Positions 1 to 12,389 of a DNA stretch of 64,000 nucleotides are shown here, one piece after another. This DNA comes from Syngnathus acus (lineage: Eukaryota > Chordata > Actinopteri > Syngnathiformes > Syngnathidae), in assembly GCF_901709675.1 (NCBI RefSeq), contig NC_051105.1:2356001-2420000 (forward strand), written 5' to 3'. Within the stretch, counting starts at the first letter, position 1. Each line of letters opens with the position of its first letter. The notes beneath the pieces are model-generated. The model had not been told where the DNA came from. It worked only from the letters and a program-made list of their open reading frames with translations, and did no database searches. The position numbers were made by a program, and so were the translations under genes.

Positions 1-3000
1 GGCTCCACGTGTGACGGTGGAGCAAGAGGCACCACGGTGGGAACACCAGGAATGTAGTAGGGATACATTGGCATTTGGGCGGCTGGCGCGCTCTTTGCCT
101 TCTTCCCGGCCTCGTATACTGCATGAGCAAAACATGCAACTCAAACGTTGAATGCCATTAAAGTCAAAGGGCTGTTGGAGATGACATAAAGTTACGTACA
201 GTGTCGAGGGCAGCAGCAGGTGTCGGGGCAGCAGCAGCACCTCACGTAGCAGCAGCAGGAGTGTGGGCAACACTGGCACCAGCAGATACCCATCAGCAGC
301 AGGAACAAGATGCTGCCCAGAGCCACGCAGCCTACAAATGCCCACTCTGTAATACAGACAGAAACATATGGAGACATGGGTTGTCTGACAGTAGCATGTA
401 ACAGTGTGCATATTTATTTTTTGGACACATTCTGAGATGCTTCTTTCGTAAATGAATGCAATATTTAGCTCGTAATACACAGGTATATGTACTCATATCT
501 AGCTATATCTCTCTCTCTCGCACTCTCTCTCTCTCTCTCTCTATATATAGTTCAGACGTCCAGGGGGCCCTACCCAAATAAATGTCAAGCCCCCCCAAGA
601 GAGATCAATGAGACAAAATTTGACTGACTCAAATTAAGATTAATATGAAAAACATGAACAATTACTGTTTTATATAAACAGTTGCTCCACCTCCTACTCA
701 GTAACAGCATCTACACAAGTGTAAAAGTACAACAGGTTAGTAGATCGCTAAATAAATAGAGGTAACAAATAGGCAGTAACAGTATATACACACACACACA
801 CACACACACGCACGCTTCCTGTGTGGAGTTTGCACGTGTTGTATCATGCCCCTACTGTACAATATTGTGTCTTGTTGTACTTTATTGTGGAGCCTCGCCC
901 ATATCGGTGGGCAAACAGCAGATTACATCCTGAACTGGTCGGCAGTTAAAAAAATGATTTTGAAAATATTATTGTCAAAATATAGTTTGAATAAATTGAC
1001 CAGTGAGAGTAAAAAGTAAAAAAAAAAAAAAAAAGAATGCAGTAAGCAGCCAAGCAAAGAGCTGAAGAAAAAGTGTTGAAAATGTACCTGGCATAATCTC
1101 CACATCAAACTCAGGTAGGATATCGGCCTGCTCAGATGTCCTGCCTGTAGAGAGATGTAAATAAGTGGGGAAGGTTCGCAGAGGGAGCAGGAAGCATGAG
1201 AGGCAGTCATGTAGGATCAGGCCAAATTTGTAGCAATTGCTCAATTCATGGTCCTTCTGGTGTGTCTGCCTTGGCCACCAGGGACATTATAATACAGACA
1301 AGAAGAGACCAAGAGTAGTAATGCTTCTAAGTAACTATACGTCTAAGTGACCAAGTGAGATGCTTGAATCATTTTCATTAGCGGATAAAGAATATACCGT
1401 ATTTTCCGGACTATAAGTCGCAGTTTTTTTCATAGTTTGCCCGGGGGGTGCGATTTATACTCAGGAGCGACTTATGTGTGAAATTATTAACACATTATTA
1501 TATCACTTTACATGTTATTTTCACACTAAACCGCAAGAGGGAGCTCGAGGTCTGTGTGTCAGGATTCAGAACGGCTGGAATAATTGGAACTGCAACTAAC
1601 GAGTCTGGCGTAAGCGACGTAGAAGAGGAAGCGCCTCATCTCCTACCTGTGGAATTAGCGGTGTTGTTTAAAAGTGACACAGAGGATGAAGATTTCATTG
1701 GCTTTAGTGATTTGGAGTGACACAGATGGTTTGGTAAACTTGTTAGCATGTCATTCATGCTCTAGTTATCTGTATAACTCTTAATATGTTAACATACCAG
1801 GCACGTTCTCAGTTTGTTGTTTATGTGTCATGTAACGTTAGCATACCGTACAATTATTCAACCTATTGTTGCCTCTATTGTATTTTTATTTTAAATTGCC
1901 TTTCAAGACATGTCTGTTCTTGGTGTTGATTTTATCAAATAAATTGCCCCCAAAAATACGACTTATACTCCAGTGCGACTTATATATATCTTTTCCTTAT
2001 TTATTATGCATTTTATGGCCAGTGCCACTTGTACTCCAGAGCAACCTATAGCCCGGAAAATACGGTATGCTTGTAAGTATTGTTATTTTGTCCAAATTGT
2101 GGGAGTGGCATTAAACATCTTGAAGCTTCTTTTTGATGAATTGTTGTATATTTGATAAATTGCTGCTTATTGTGACCTCATCTGATTTTGAGGTCACTGC
2201 TATCTTAAAGTGCTCGTACCACAACTCGCTCTCAAAAGTCAAAGGAGAAAATCAGTCAAATGATTCATCTCAAAAAACACGTAAGTCGGGTCACTAGTAT
2301 CGTCGGGCACTACTGTATATCAAAATGATTCATCGAAATCAGTCAAATGTAAAGAGAGATTGTTATTCAGAAAATCCACATGTAATTTACGCATTTTGGG
2401 GACTCTAGTAAGAGAGATTAAAAATGTAATATTTCAATATCGATCACTGCTGTAACAGATTAAAAACGACATAAGATGTTTTGGGTAATGTTTCACCAAC
2501 GTATTTGTGTGTGTGAATGGGTGAATGAGAGAAATGGACTCAAACAGTAAACAGCATTTTTACTCCCCCCTTATCTGAGGAACACCTTGCTTTTTGGATG
2601 AAAGAACAAAAGGGGGGCTTGTCAACTATAAACAGGGGCACAGTTTACAGCAATTTGCCATGGGAAGTAACATAACAACGGTCCAACTACATACTATATC
2701 ACTACAATACCACCTCTGTGTTTCATACACAGATTTAAAAAGCAATACCAGGAGGCGAAGATGTTAGCTAGCAACTGTGGAGTAACAGGAAAAAAAAAAA
2801 GCAGTTTCGTCAGTGTTCACCCGCTGATAAAATGTAACTCTGGCCTGACCAAATGATTCAAGACTCCATAACAGACAAAGAAAAAAATTGGACGAGTTAT
2901 GCGGCAAGTCGCTGAAAGATAACAAGGTGCAAAGAAATGAGGCAATAGAGGAAAATGTGAGCAGAGTTGGCAAGGCAGAAGGGGGAAATGTCAGAGAAAA

Positions 3001-6000
3001 ATGTAACCAAAAGAAAAGTGCTTCAATAAAACATATGCTGAATACCTTTTTTGAACATACACAATGTAGCTGGAACTGGGGGGAATCTGTGAGGCATGCA
3101 TGATTCCATTAGCCTTGCAAGCTATGCTAATGCTACGGCGGTTGGTCAGGCGGGGGGGGAGTCGCATTGATGTGCATTTATGAGGCGGTGCAAAGCAGAG
3201 CGAACGGACAGTTCAAATGATGCAAAGTAACGTCGAAGAAAACTTCATTTGAAATACATGCGTCCACTCCACTGCCCTCAGCTGCTGGGGTTTTAACACT
3301 TGGCGACGAAGGAGCAGAAAGCAGTCAGTGGTGTAAATGACAAATAAGTTTATTTCTACCAATTAAAAAAACAACAAAAGCAAGCAACCTAGTCATTGTG
3401 ATTCGTTCTCATCGGGTGACCACGCAATTACACAAGCAAGAGTGCCCATGCCACTTCTTTTATCCTCTTCACATCATCACCAGCCACCCTTAACACAACC
3501 CGAGCTCCTTGAAAATGAAGCCTGTTGGCATGGCGACACTTTTTCAAGTATGGAAACCACATTTCTCTGTGGCAGTGGCTCTCAAACTGAGGTCCCTGCA
3601 CTTTAATTTGAGGGTTAGTATTGGAATAAATTGTTGCACCTCAGCCTGACTTCTGGCCACGACAAAGCTCTCATACAATTATGACAATGACAATTTATTT
3701 CACTGTAGTTTTGTTTATTTCGGCATTAGAATTTTGAAGGTGTCCTGGATTTAAAAAAAAAAAAAAAAAACTCACAATAGCTCATAGCCACAGGTACGCC
3801 GGATCAAGCAAGCTCCAGGGATCTAGCGCGACCTGCTGGTTGATTAAAAGTACCTGTGGCTTGAGCCAAACTGGGGCAAGGTTTCTACTTTCCGAACCTG
3901 GATTTGACCCCTCTGCTTGCACCCAATGTTCAGTAAAATGGAAAGGCTGAATGGAGAACAGGTGTCAGTCATAGGAGGACCGGGAGTCATTTGGTGGTCT
4001 CTACGGAGGCTCTTCTCATTTAAATGCTGAGATATACATTCAGTGGTCTCAGTATTGCAGTTGAAAAGACAGAGGGGGCACATCTGCTAATAATTGTTTC
4101 GTAAAGGTCAACCAAAGCATTATTATCACTGTAAAAGCAGATTTGTTTCCCCTCTTTTACTCATTTTATGCAAGTGTTGATATAGCTCATGAAGCATTTT
4201 TCCTACCTAGCACCAGTAACTCCAGCTGGGCCTCGTCCGTGCCTTCCAGGTCGTCGGAGACGACAACTTTGCAGAAATACACTCCGCTGTCACCCCACTG
4301 GACCTGCCCGATACGCAGGTCTGCTTCTGCATGAAGATGCGAAACCAAGTTTTAGGAACTCATTTGATTGACAAACAATACATGTATATGAGATGTTCAT
4401 ATGTAATCATGATTGATGCCGTCACAAGAGGTGGATAGTAATGCACTACATTTACTTTGTTACATTTACTCAAGTCAAGTCGCAGTCTTTGCCAAAGTAT
4501 ATCATTTCCAAAATTTTTAACTTGATCAAAACTTCTTGGTGACATGAAAAACTGTTTGCGACCGTTAAAAAACGTTATGTGTGGCGAATGTAGAACTTAA
4601 TGAATGTCTGGCGAATGTTTGCAAATGTTGGCATCCTTGAACATACCCTGATGAAAAAACAGCATTTGCTCAAAAGCAGAAATATTTTCCTCAGATTTTT
4701 TTTTCTCCCAGTTTCATTGATATAACATTACTAACTGTATAACATTGTTCCACTGACACCTGCATATCATTGCAAAGATAATGGTTAGTGTCATGCATCA
4801 CTCCATAGTGAATGTGGCATATTAGTGCATTATGAGAAGACGTGTGCTTTTTCCTGATAAGGGTTGGTGTTTAAAAGAGCTCCACAGTTGAATAGAAGTC
4901 ATATTGGAGGTTTGTATTCACAGGTGATTTAGGCCTATTGTGAGGTAAATACAAAAGGCAATGGATTGTATGGATGGATTTATTTAGGGCAGTGATTCCC
5001 AACCAGGGTGCTGTGGTAAACTAGTGTGCAGTGACATCTCAAGTAGGTCATGGCTTCCTGCAATTACATCAGCTCTGTTTGATTTAACAGGTCCGATTTT
5101 CATACATTTGAAACAATCATTTATATAAGTTTTGTTTTTGTGTGGTGTGGCAGCAATACGCGCTCGTAGATTATAATCAATCATAATTACATGAAACAAA
5201 ATCAAATTTGGTTCATTTCATATTTTTACCAGAATCGAGACTATTTTTCGATCAGTTGGCATGTGTTTTTTTTTCTCTCTCTTTTGACAAATTATTGACC
5301 GAGCTAAGGAGCTGAAAACGACTTGCTTCCTTTGTCGATGCAATGTTCATGGCTCAACAAACATGATGTTCTGGAGTTGCTTTCAGAAACGATTCCTTCA
5401 AATGCTCGCAATATGCCTTTACGATTGCTTGATCCTCAGTCCAGGGACTCATGAGAACAAGTGAAATGATATAGAATGATGGGACGCTTAAAGACAACAT
5501 TAAAAGAGCAAACAATATTACTGTTTATGATGGTGATGTCTCTGTTCATGTAGTGCTCAGCCAGCGTCATGCTCGATCCTTGCGCTGAAGCCACCACCCG
5601 AACCGTGCGACCCCGGTCGGCGCAGTCCAGGTGGGACTTGTCAGCCTGCTGCGCACTCAGCAGACGCTGAGGCAGGTTGAAGGAGTCGCCGGTACGATCG
5701 TGGCAGTAGGACTTGTACCACCACTGCACCACCGGCGCCTGATTGGAGGACGTCTGGTAGTGACAAGGGAGGACCACCGACTGGAAGAGCATGGCGTACT
5801 GCTGCTTCTCCGGCACCATGACGTGCATGCCATCACACAGGTACACTGAGAAAAGACGTAAGAGTTAGGTGGTGTTTTTGTACTCGTTACTATCAAAAAA
5901 CTCGGTCGGAGGGGTAAAGCTTTCAAAAGGTACTTGCTCCCTAAATGTTGATTTGTTCCGTGACCTTGCTCACAGCTTACAATAACAACTTACAATACAA

Positions 6001-8133
6001 AAATACATTTTACCCAGTAAAATAAATAGGATCGGCTGTTTTCTAAGTTCGGTCGAGTGAGCCTTGATTGTTTGTTACCTAAGCCCGGAGCAACTGTGAT
6101 GTCATTTTCAGTGGCAAAATGGCCACCGTCTGAGATGGATAAACGCAGGTGGATTTTGCTGCTTAATTCATGAGTATTCATCTGAAAAATGTATTTAGAT
6201 TAGTGGGGCAGCATAGAGCAGTTTATTGTCAAGAAGATTTTTCACTTGACTCTCTTCTTTACCCAACTGAACGAACCACGTTGCACCTGAACAAGCAGCC
6301 TTGGTAGATAACTTGTCCGGTACCAAAACAGAAGGCAGACGTTCAGTGTGTGTTGGGGGGGGGCTGCTTGGGTCAGGAGGGTTAAATTCCAATGTGTGTG
6401 CAGGGAGTGGGTGCATTAGGAGGGAGTATAAAGAGGCAGGGGGTAGTCATCACAGTGGGAGGGGGTGGATGGAGCGAGCAGACACTTGTGACTGCATTCG
6501 ACCGTGTTAAGTTCACTTGAGGAGGGGCAGGAAATCACTGTAAACAACTCCTAAAGACGGGAAAGGACCAAAAAAAGGAGCAACCGCCCACTAAAGTCAT
6601 ACCTGATAGCAAAGTCAGTATCAAATCACAACATGCCGCTTAATCGTGAATGCCTCGTCCCCGTGTGTTGATGAGTATGTAGTTTCACAATGCTAGAGCG
6701 CTGAAATTCCTCCCACGAGTCTTCGCTTTGTTTCCCATTGTTTGTAAGCTGCACCCCCCCTTCTCCTGTCCCACTTGAGGACCAGAAAGGGGCAGGAGTT
6801 TACTCCATGGCAACCAATGAGAAGATCAGGCCTGGCCCAGTTGCGCATGAACAGACCAAGTGACCGCTGAGGATTAATAGCGAACCGTTACATCCCACGA
6901 ACGGAGTCAGCAAGTGGAACGACTATGTCCTTTCAATTAGACGTTAAGCAAGTGTTATTCAGCAGCTTTAATAAAAGGTGCAATCGCAGCAAATACTTTA
7001 AGACTTTAAATCAAGGTTTCCCAAAAATGGGGTCAGGGTCAGAAATTGGGATTTTCTCTCAACAAGGTGATTCACGAGTTGTGAATCAGGCACATATATT
7101 TTTGCCAAATTACTTTTTGAGTTAGTTGTGTTCTTTAGGGATGTTACATGATGGGAAAGCTAGTTTTAAACATGAACACCGGTGACAAAGCAACATGTTT
7201 CCTGTCAGTCTTTTCCTTTGCACATTTCCTGCTTTTACTCAGTTGGACATTCCTTCATATTGAATCATTCGTCTAACAAAAACTTTATGCTGATAAGACT
7301 CGCAATGTAGCGCAATGTTTGATAAGGGGAAAAAAACACATTGCTTTGAAAATACAGAACGATAAAATGTTAAGAGCTGTTTTTAAGGTGCAAAAACAAG
7401 ATATGCATTGTATCGAATCATGTTTGATGATGGATGAATCACATTAAGTCAATTTGTTTCAAATTATCTTTGTTGGATAATAAATATTTGATCAAATAAA
7501 TTAAAAATATTTTATAATTGTACAGCAAAGCTACACTGTAGCACAAATAGATTTTGTGTGTTTCATTGTAATGTACTTAAAATCATTAGGCATTACTTTT
7601 ATGGTTATTTAATAGTAATGACTCGGTATAGAGGGTATTTTATGATTAAATTGTTATTGTTTTTAAAAGTCGTGAGTATTAATTTTACGAGAACTGTTAA
7701 ATAATCAAATGATTAAAGATTAAAATGAACATATCTTTAAATTTATGACAACGCGGGAGCAGAGGGGGCAAATTTATGAACATGCTAAAAATGACTAATG
7801 CAGAACTTTTTTTGAATTAGTCCCTATTCATTATTCGTACGTATTCATAAAACGCACACAAATCCATAACGCTATGACGGGAGTTTATTATATAGTTGCC
7901 TTTATAACTATTTATACATGCATTAAACAAGTTGAAATTGGTAAAAAGCGCGTACTAAACAAGTTCAAAGAAGAGCTTTGATTCGAAGCATCCAATGAAG
8001 CGGTTCAAAGAAGCTTCAACCTGTTGAGCTGATGTTGTAAAGATGTTGTCATTGGACTATAACAATATCAAACAAAACTATTTCACTTACCCAAAGCTCC
8101 TACGAAAACAGCCAAGCGATTGGAATTCATCAT
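1..8133 (-). CDS. ildr2: ildr2 (immunoglobulin-like domain-containing receptor 2, angulin-3), 5' part
   Basis: Six coding exons on the minus strand: 8091-8133, 5522-5845, 4207-4326, 1088-1144, 200-346 and 1-118 (runs off the window). About 269 residues are visible, and phases agree at every junction. Exon 1 gives a short signal peptide starting MMNSNRLAVF. Exons 2-3 give one Ig-V domain, ending in WGDSGVYFC and DDLEG. The 57-bp exon 4 is the stalk. Exon 5 holds the membrane segment followed by the Cys-cluster CCPHSCCCYVRC, then LYEAGKKAK. The stalk/membrane join reads EIMPEWAFVG, which I recall from ILDR2 rather than LSR or ILDR1. The family (angulins) marks tricellular junctions, and ILDR2 is also reported as a B7-like T-cell modulator. 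The neighbour gpa33 is on the same strand, as in human 1q24. Intron 1145-4206 carries a DNA transposon. The C-terminal cytoplasmic exons are missing from the window. Confidence 0.9.
500..548. repeat. (CT)n microsatellite in ildr2 intron
   Basis: CT dinucleotide tract, slightly interrupted, running into a short TA stretch. A (CA)n tract follows at 789-812. Confidence 0.85.
1395..2067. mobile_element. pogo/Tc1-mariner-like DNA transposon remnant
   Basis: A 673-bp element inside ildr2 intron 4 has near-perfect inverted ends: TACCGTATTTTCCGG at 1395 and CCGGAAAATACGGTA at 2053-2067. The ends are flanked by, or include, TA, as expected for Tc1/mariner-class insertion. Further inside, both arms carry degenerate copies of a CTATAAGTCGC-type motif. 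An internal reading frame (about 1448-1720, plus) ends in a strongly acidic stretch (SDTEDEDFIGFSDLE, stop), which resembles the C-terminal tail of pogo/jerky-type transposases. No catalytic core is present, so the element is non-autonomous. Class assignment is by terminal pattern and memory only. Confidence 0.6.
3786..3861. repeat. Short hairpin-forming inverted repeat
   Basis: Perfect 12-bp arms AGCCACAGGTAC (3786-3797) and GTACCTGTGGCT (3850-3861) are separated by 52 bp, inside ildr2 intron 1145-4206. This could be a small MITE remnant. The rest of that intron (2100-3780) shows no gene that I can support. Confidence 0.5.
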
Positions 8134-8698
8134 CAGGTCCGTTTGTCGGTCAGGAGCAAGCATTTATTCGCATGTCCATCCGTTCGGTCGTCGACCAGCT
8201 GCTATTGAGCGAAGGAGTGACTCTCCGACCACAATGAACTAACGGGACGGACTGTACCATTTCAACACGAGTGGGAGGGGTGTAGAAACGCTTCGGTATT
8301 TTGTCATGTTTGAACCTTTTACCTCCGTCTAACGTTGCGAGTGTGTAGTTGTATTTATGTGTGTTATTGTTAGCATGACGGACGTTTGGAAAAAAAAATT
8401 GTTGAAATGCTATTTCCATTTTTGACTTTTTTTTTCCAAATAGTTTGAACTCCCCTTTCCATGCTGTTAATAATAATAATAATACTACTACTAATAATAA
8501 TAATAACAACAACAACAACAACAACAATAATAATAATAATAATGTTATTTTTTCGTCCATTTTTTCCCAATAATTTGACCCACAAAGAGAGCCATTTACA
8601 AAATAAATAGTAATAATAATAAGCAGTAAATTGAACCTATGGTGTCAAAAACAGGCATGTTGAAAATAAAATTCTACATTGAAGAATGAATTTATCAA
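8134..8698. other. Interval between ildr2 start and gpa33 end, with trinucleotide microsatellite
   Basis: This interval holds the presumed ildr2 5'UTR and promoter (minus strand, about 8134-8350, no TATA box seen). It also contains an interrupted (TAA/TAC/CAA)n microsatellite at about 8466-8545. The two genes are tandem, tail of gpa33 facing the start of ildr2. Confidence 0.6.
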
Positions 8699-8704
8699 TT
8701 TATT
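8699..8704 (-). terminator. gpa33 polyadenylation signal AATAAA
   Basis: TTTATT on the plus strand is AATAAA on the minus strand, 44 bases after the gpa33 stop codon, which gives a very short 3'UTR. Confidence 0.6.
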
Positions 8705-8747
8705 TTTCAAATTCATCAAATACAGAAGCGAGTAATCATGGGCGTCA

Positions 8748-11700
8748 TTAACGATTCCCACCATAGCGGCCTGACTGATCGTCAAGCCTGTCGCGACTTC
8801 CTTTGTAGTTGCTCTGATCTTCCAGGCGATCTCTACTGCCACCATAACGATCACGCTGCTCATCGAGCCTGTCGCGACTTCCTCTGTAGTCGTTCCGTTC
8901 GTCTAGGCGATCTCGACTTCCTCTGTAGTCGTTCCGTTCTTCTAGGCGATCTCGACTTCCTCTGTAGTCGTTCCGTTCTTCGAGCCTGTCCCGATTTCCT
9001 ATGTAGTCGTTCCGTTCTTCGAGGCGATCTCGACTTCCTCTGTAGTCGTTCCGTTCTTCGAGCCTGTCCCGATTTCCTCTGTAGTCGTTCCGTTCTTCTT
9101 GGCGATCTCGACTTCCGCCGTATTGATTACGGTGATCGTCAAGCCTGTCTCGACCATCATGGTCTTCATCGAGCCTGTCTCGACTTCCTCTATACTCATT
9201 TCTATCAAGGCGGTTCCGACTACCATGATCACTTTGACGATCCTGGTCTCGCTCATTCGGATATCTACCACTATCAGAACCATGATTATCCTCTTCCGAT
9301 GTGAGTCCAATACTTTCCATATTGTGACTGTTTTGAGGAACAGCATCTTTGTATTCCGTCTGCTTTGTTATAGCATTAGACTCTTCATCCAAACATTGAC
9401 CTCTGGCTTCAGGATCATCTATAAATTCAATTTCTTTGGAGGACCTGAGTCATCAAGAAGAGAAACAAGAAATGGTTAAGAGTTGACTGGTGGTTCCACT
9501 TTCGTATTAGACATATTCAGGACTAAACAGGACAGACCGTTCAACGTTCTTGTTCTTTTTAGACCTTTTCTTGTAGCAACAGAAGATGAGAATGCCAAGA
9601 AGAATAAATCCAGCAACAACACCACCAATTATACCTCCAGTGGCTCCAAGGTTCATGCTACCTAGAGTGTGGAAGAAGGTTAGAGATGTTTTCTTCTATT
9701 TTTAAGTCACTGACAGTGTGCCCTGCTATACTTATACTCTATATGTGCGCCTGCTAGCCAGGAGTTTAAGGTCAATTTCAAAATATAGGTCAATAGGTCA
9801 AGTTACTAAAATATGCACCAATCTTCTAAATGATTTTGAATCCATGTTGAATGCCCTTTCTATTATTAGTAATTACGTTTTATGAAAATCGACCCAGTCG
9901 TCAAAACTCACCGTAGCCCCCAAAGCCCTCCTCCGATTGACTGAAATTTTGAGATTTAGTGTTATCCCATCAGTATCAACAAGTACACCAAGTTTCATTC
10001 AAACCAAATCACTGGGTCGATTTGGCATGGAACAACCATCCGGCTGGATTTGACATTAGACTGCCCGTTGTAACATTTCATGTTCTTGGTTTTACCAGCC
10101 GGAAGCAGTGCTCAATAAATGCCGGCTGAAATCACACATGGCTCAGAAGGATGTTGACACTCACTGGGCATCACTGCTAAGGTGAAGTTGCAGCTGTCGG
10201 AGCCAACTCGATTCGTTGATTCGCAGATGTAGAATCCGGAAGTCTCTCTTGAAATATTAAACAAGGAAAGTGCCCCGTCCTCTAAGGTAAAGATAAAGCA
10301 TTTGTTACATTTTGCAATCATTTACATAGTAAACTGCTTTAGTTGAAGCTCCTTCGCTTAATGTAGTCATTTGTTTTCCATCAAATTTGATGTGAACATA
10401 ATCTATTCCACTATACACTATCAATGTTCTAACTGTATCGTTGATGATTTCTGCAATATTTGAGACCCTTCTCAGCAACGCAGTAAATTCCATTTCATGT
10501 TCTATGGTTATCGTCACATTTGACCTCTACCATCAACGGCAGCCTCCTAAAAACTCCCGAGTGTAAGCAAAGCATGCTTATGGAGTGTAAAAATGTAAAT
10601 ATTCACTTTGGCTTCACGTTTGAGGCCTATATGTTTCTAGATGTGCCACATTGACCTTGGAGGTTTCACTGTAAATGAATCGATGTGCTTGCGCGCTCCA
10701 AAGAAACGTACTCTCGGTAGTCTTGGGTGGAAATGGTCTGGGTATGTTTTCTACACTGTAGCGTTTCCATTTGTAGGTTGGTTTTGGGGAGCCCTCCTGA
10801 GACATGCAGGTGAGGGTGACATCGTGCCAATATTCTGCTGCTCCCTGCAGCCCGCACACAGGCTTGGAGGGAGGAACTAAAACATGAAGACAAAAACATG
10901 AAGTCGTAAATGATCAGTTGTGTGTTGACAGAGCAGTGACCAAAAAGGCAATCAGAGTTGTTCTTACCCAGCACCAGCAGGGAGGTGGAGGCCGCGGTCG
11001 TTCCTTCATCGTCATTTGGTATTTTGACGTTGCACTGGAAGCTCCGACTGTCGTCTACAGTCAGCTTTGTTAAACGCAGTGTGCTTTGTTGTTTGGCAAC
11101 ATCCACTTCCATGAATGCCCGACCCTCATATGCGGGTGCGATGTCAATTGGGTTGTTTAAAAAGTAGGTGGCCACAGTGTTCTGGAGAATGCACATTCAA
11201 ATAATAATAACAATGAGTAATAATAAGATCAGAGCCAGAATCGAACCCTTCACCACTGAACTGTGAGGCGGATAATAATGAATAATAACAACAATATTAA
11301 TAAATCAATGAATTAATTCTGTCAAAGGCAACACAGTAAACTGGTGGCTAGTAGCCTGCATGGCTAGACCCAAAGACAAAAGAGTTAAAAACATGTACAT
11401 AGATTCTCTTAAAATGAAGCCAGCATTTCAAAGTGTAGAATGTACACATAGATTTGAGTTATTACATTTGACAAAGAAATTAAATCATGTCAATATATAA
11501 AAGCGGCATTATCTGAAAAGAGTATTTTAGAGCACCCTCAAAAAGTTGTAAATGCTTAAAAATGAGGAGTTGAATGAAAACATATGAAAAGCCTTTTAAG
11601 TCACAATATTCTGGAAAACTGCTGTAACAAAACATGCTGCATTTATCTGCCTGTGCGTTTTACACAAATTCGGCAAATGAAAATATCAAGCAGTAGCATT

Positions 11701-12389
11701 TTAATCCGGTGAAAGCATCTCGTTTGACTGTTTTTACATCTAATGAAAGAAAGGCAACGACATTTCAATTAATGGCTCACCGTTGGATCCTCGACCACAT
11801 CAGGATACGCTTCCCATGTGAGAACCAGCATGGTAAAGACAGGGTTTGCTGGAGTAAAGGAACATGTCAGAGTAATATCTGCTCCATTCGTAGCCTCATA
11901 TTCGTCCTGTGGGATTGAAACGTGCAAACTCCTGCAGGCAGGAAGCACTGAAGTGAAAGTGAAACAAGTACATTTCATTAGGAAACCCTTGAAATTAATC
12001 TACAGAACATATTGCACCGTATTCAAATGAATTGTGATATTGGTCACACATAGTCATTGTCATTCAAAAAAAAACAAACATGCAAGTTCCGCATCAAGCA
12101 AATTTTGAAACGATTATTCAAAACTAACTTTAGATGTGTTTTTTTTGTTGGGTGACGACAATATAAAGTACCTAATTCGCTTTTTTTTTCCTGGTTCTGG
12201 TTGTCCTCAGCAGTAAAGCAAATCAACCCGCTTCCGGTTGAGTGACAAAGCGAGCTGATGATTGACTCGCATGATCATATAATCAAGGTGTGGTGTGGAT
12301 TTGGAAAAAATGGAAAAAAAAAAAAGACAGATTGTACCTGTTAGTATCAGAAGTAGATTCTGCCATTCAAGTCGCTGCTTTGCTGTCAT
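8748..12389 (-). CDS. gpa33: gpa33-like (cell surface A33 antigen) with expanded repeat tail
   Basis: Seven exons, minus: 12338-12389, 11781-11947, 10968-11181, 10712-10876, 10165-10281, 9538-9661 and 8748-9444. Together they make 1536 bp, 511 aa, with phases agreeing throughout (the 9538 donor GTCTGT is weak). There is a signal peptide in residues 1-24. The Ig-V domain (about 25-144) has Cys in LTCSF and FQCNV. The C2 domain (about 145-238) has LTCMS and YICES plus the extra Cys pair (VCGLQG, DSCNF) that human A33 also has. The shared phrases VPPSKP, QEGSP and YKWKRY support A33. The membrane helix is about 244-265, followed by CCYKKRSKK. Human A33 is about 319 aa, so this tail (about 246 aa) is far longer. 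A33 is a CTX-family epithelial (gut) membrane protein. Location between ildr2 and pou2f1 matches human 1q24, though MAEL and STYXL2 are absent. Orthology rests on domain pattern and synteny. Confidence 0.87.
8752..9225 (-). repeat. Coding tandem repeat (39-bp unit) in gpa33 tail
   Basis: About twelve 13-residue units follow the pattern G(S/N)RDRL(E/D)ERNDYR. The central six (about 8885-9115) are nearly identical at the DNA level with a 39-bp period. The outer units are more diverged and slightly different in length (for example QRDRYG, DHRNQYG). The block encodes roughly residues 354-511 up to the stop codon. Confidence 0.92.
11221..11272 (-). repeat. SINE head fragment in gpa33 intron
   Basis: A short stretch with CAGAATCGAACCC resembles the reverse complement of a tRNA-type B box. 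It looks like a diverged piece of the SINE seen at 18.3 kb. Confidence 0.4.

Noticed and set aside
201-401. Ala/Gly-rich plus-strand frame
   Set aside because: It is the antisense of the ildr2 membrane/Cys-rich exon.
8885-9115. Regular 39-bp repeats that could suggest a CRISPR or satellite array
   Set aside because: There are no unique spacers. The repeats are contiguous and code for 13-residue units in a vertebrate gene.
8738-9304. 188-residue plus-strand frame with Cys/Ser/Arg repeats (LCSRSV units)
   Set aside because: It is the antisense shadow of the gpa33 tail repeat. The minus frame continues from spliced Ig and membrane exons with correct phases.
11781-11931. Use of the CTGCAG acceptor at 11932 for gpa33 exon 2
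   Set aside because: It would break the phase with the signal-peptide exon. The acceptor TTCACTTCAG before 11947 restores the frame and a plausible signal peptide.
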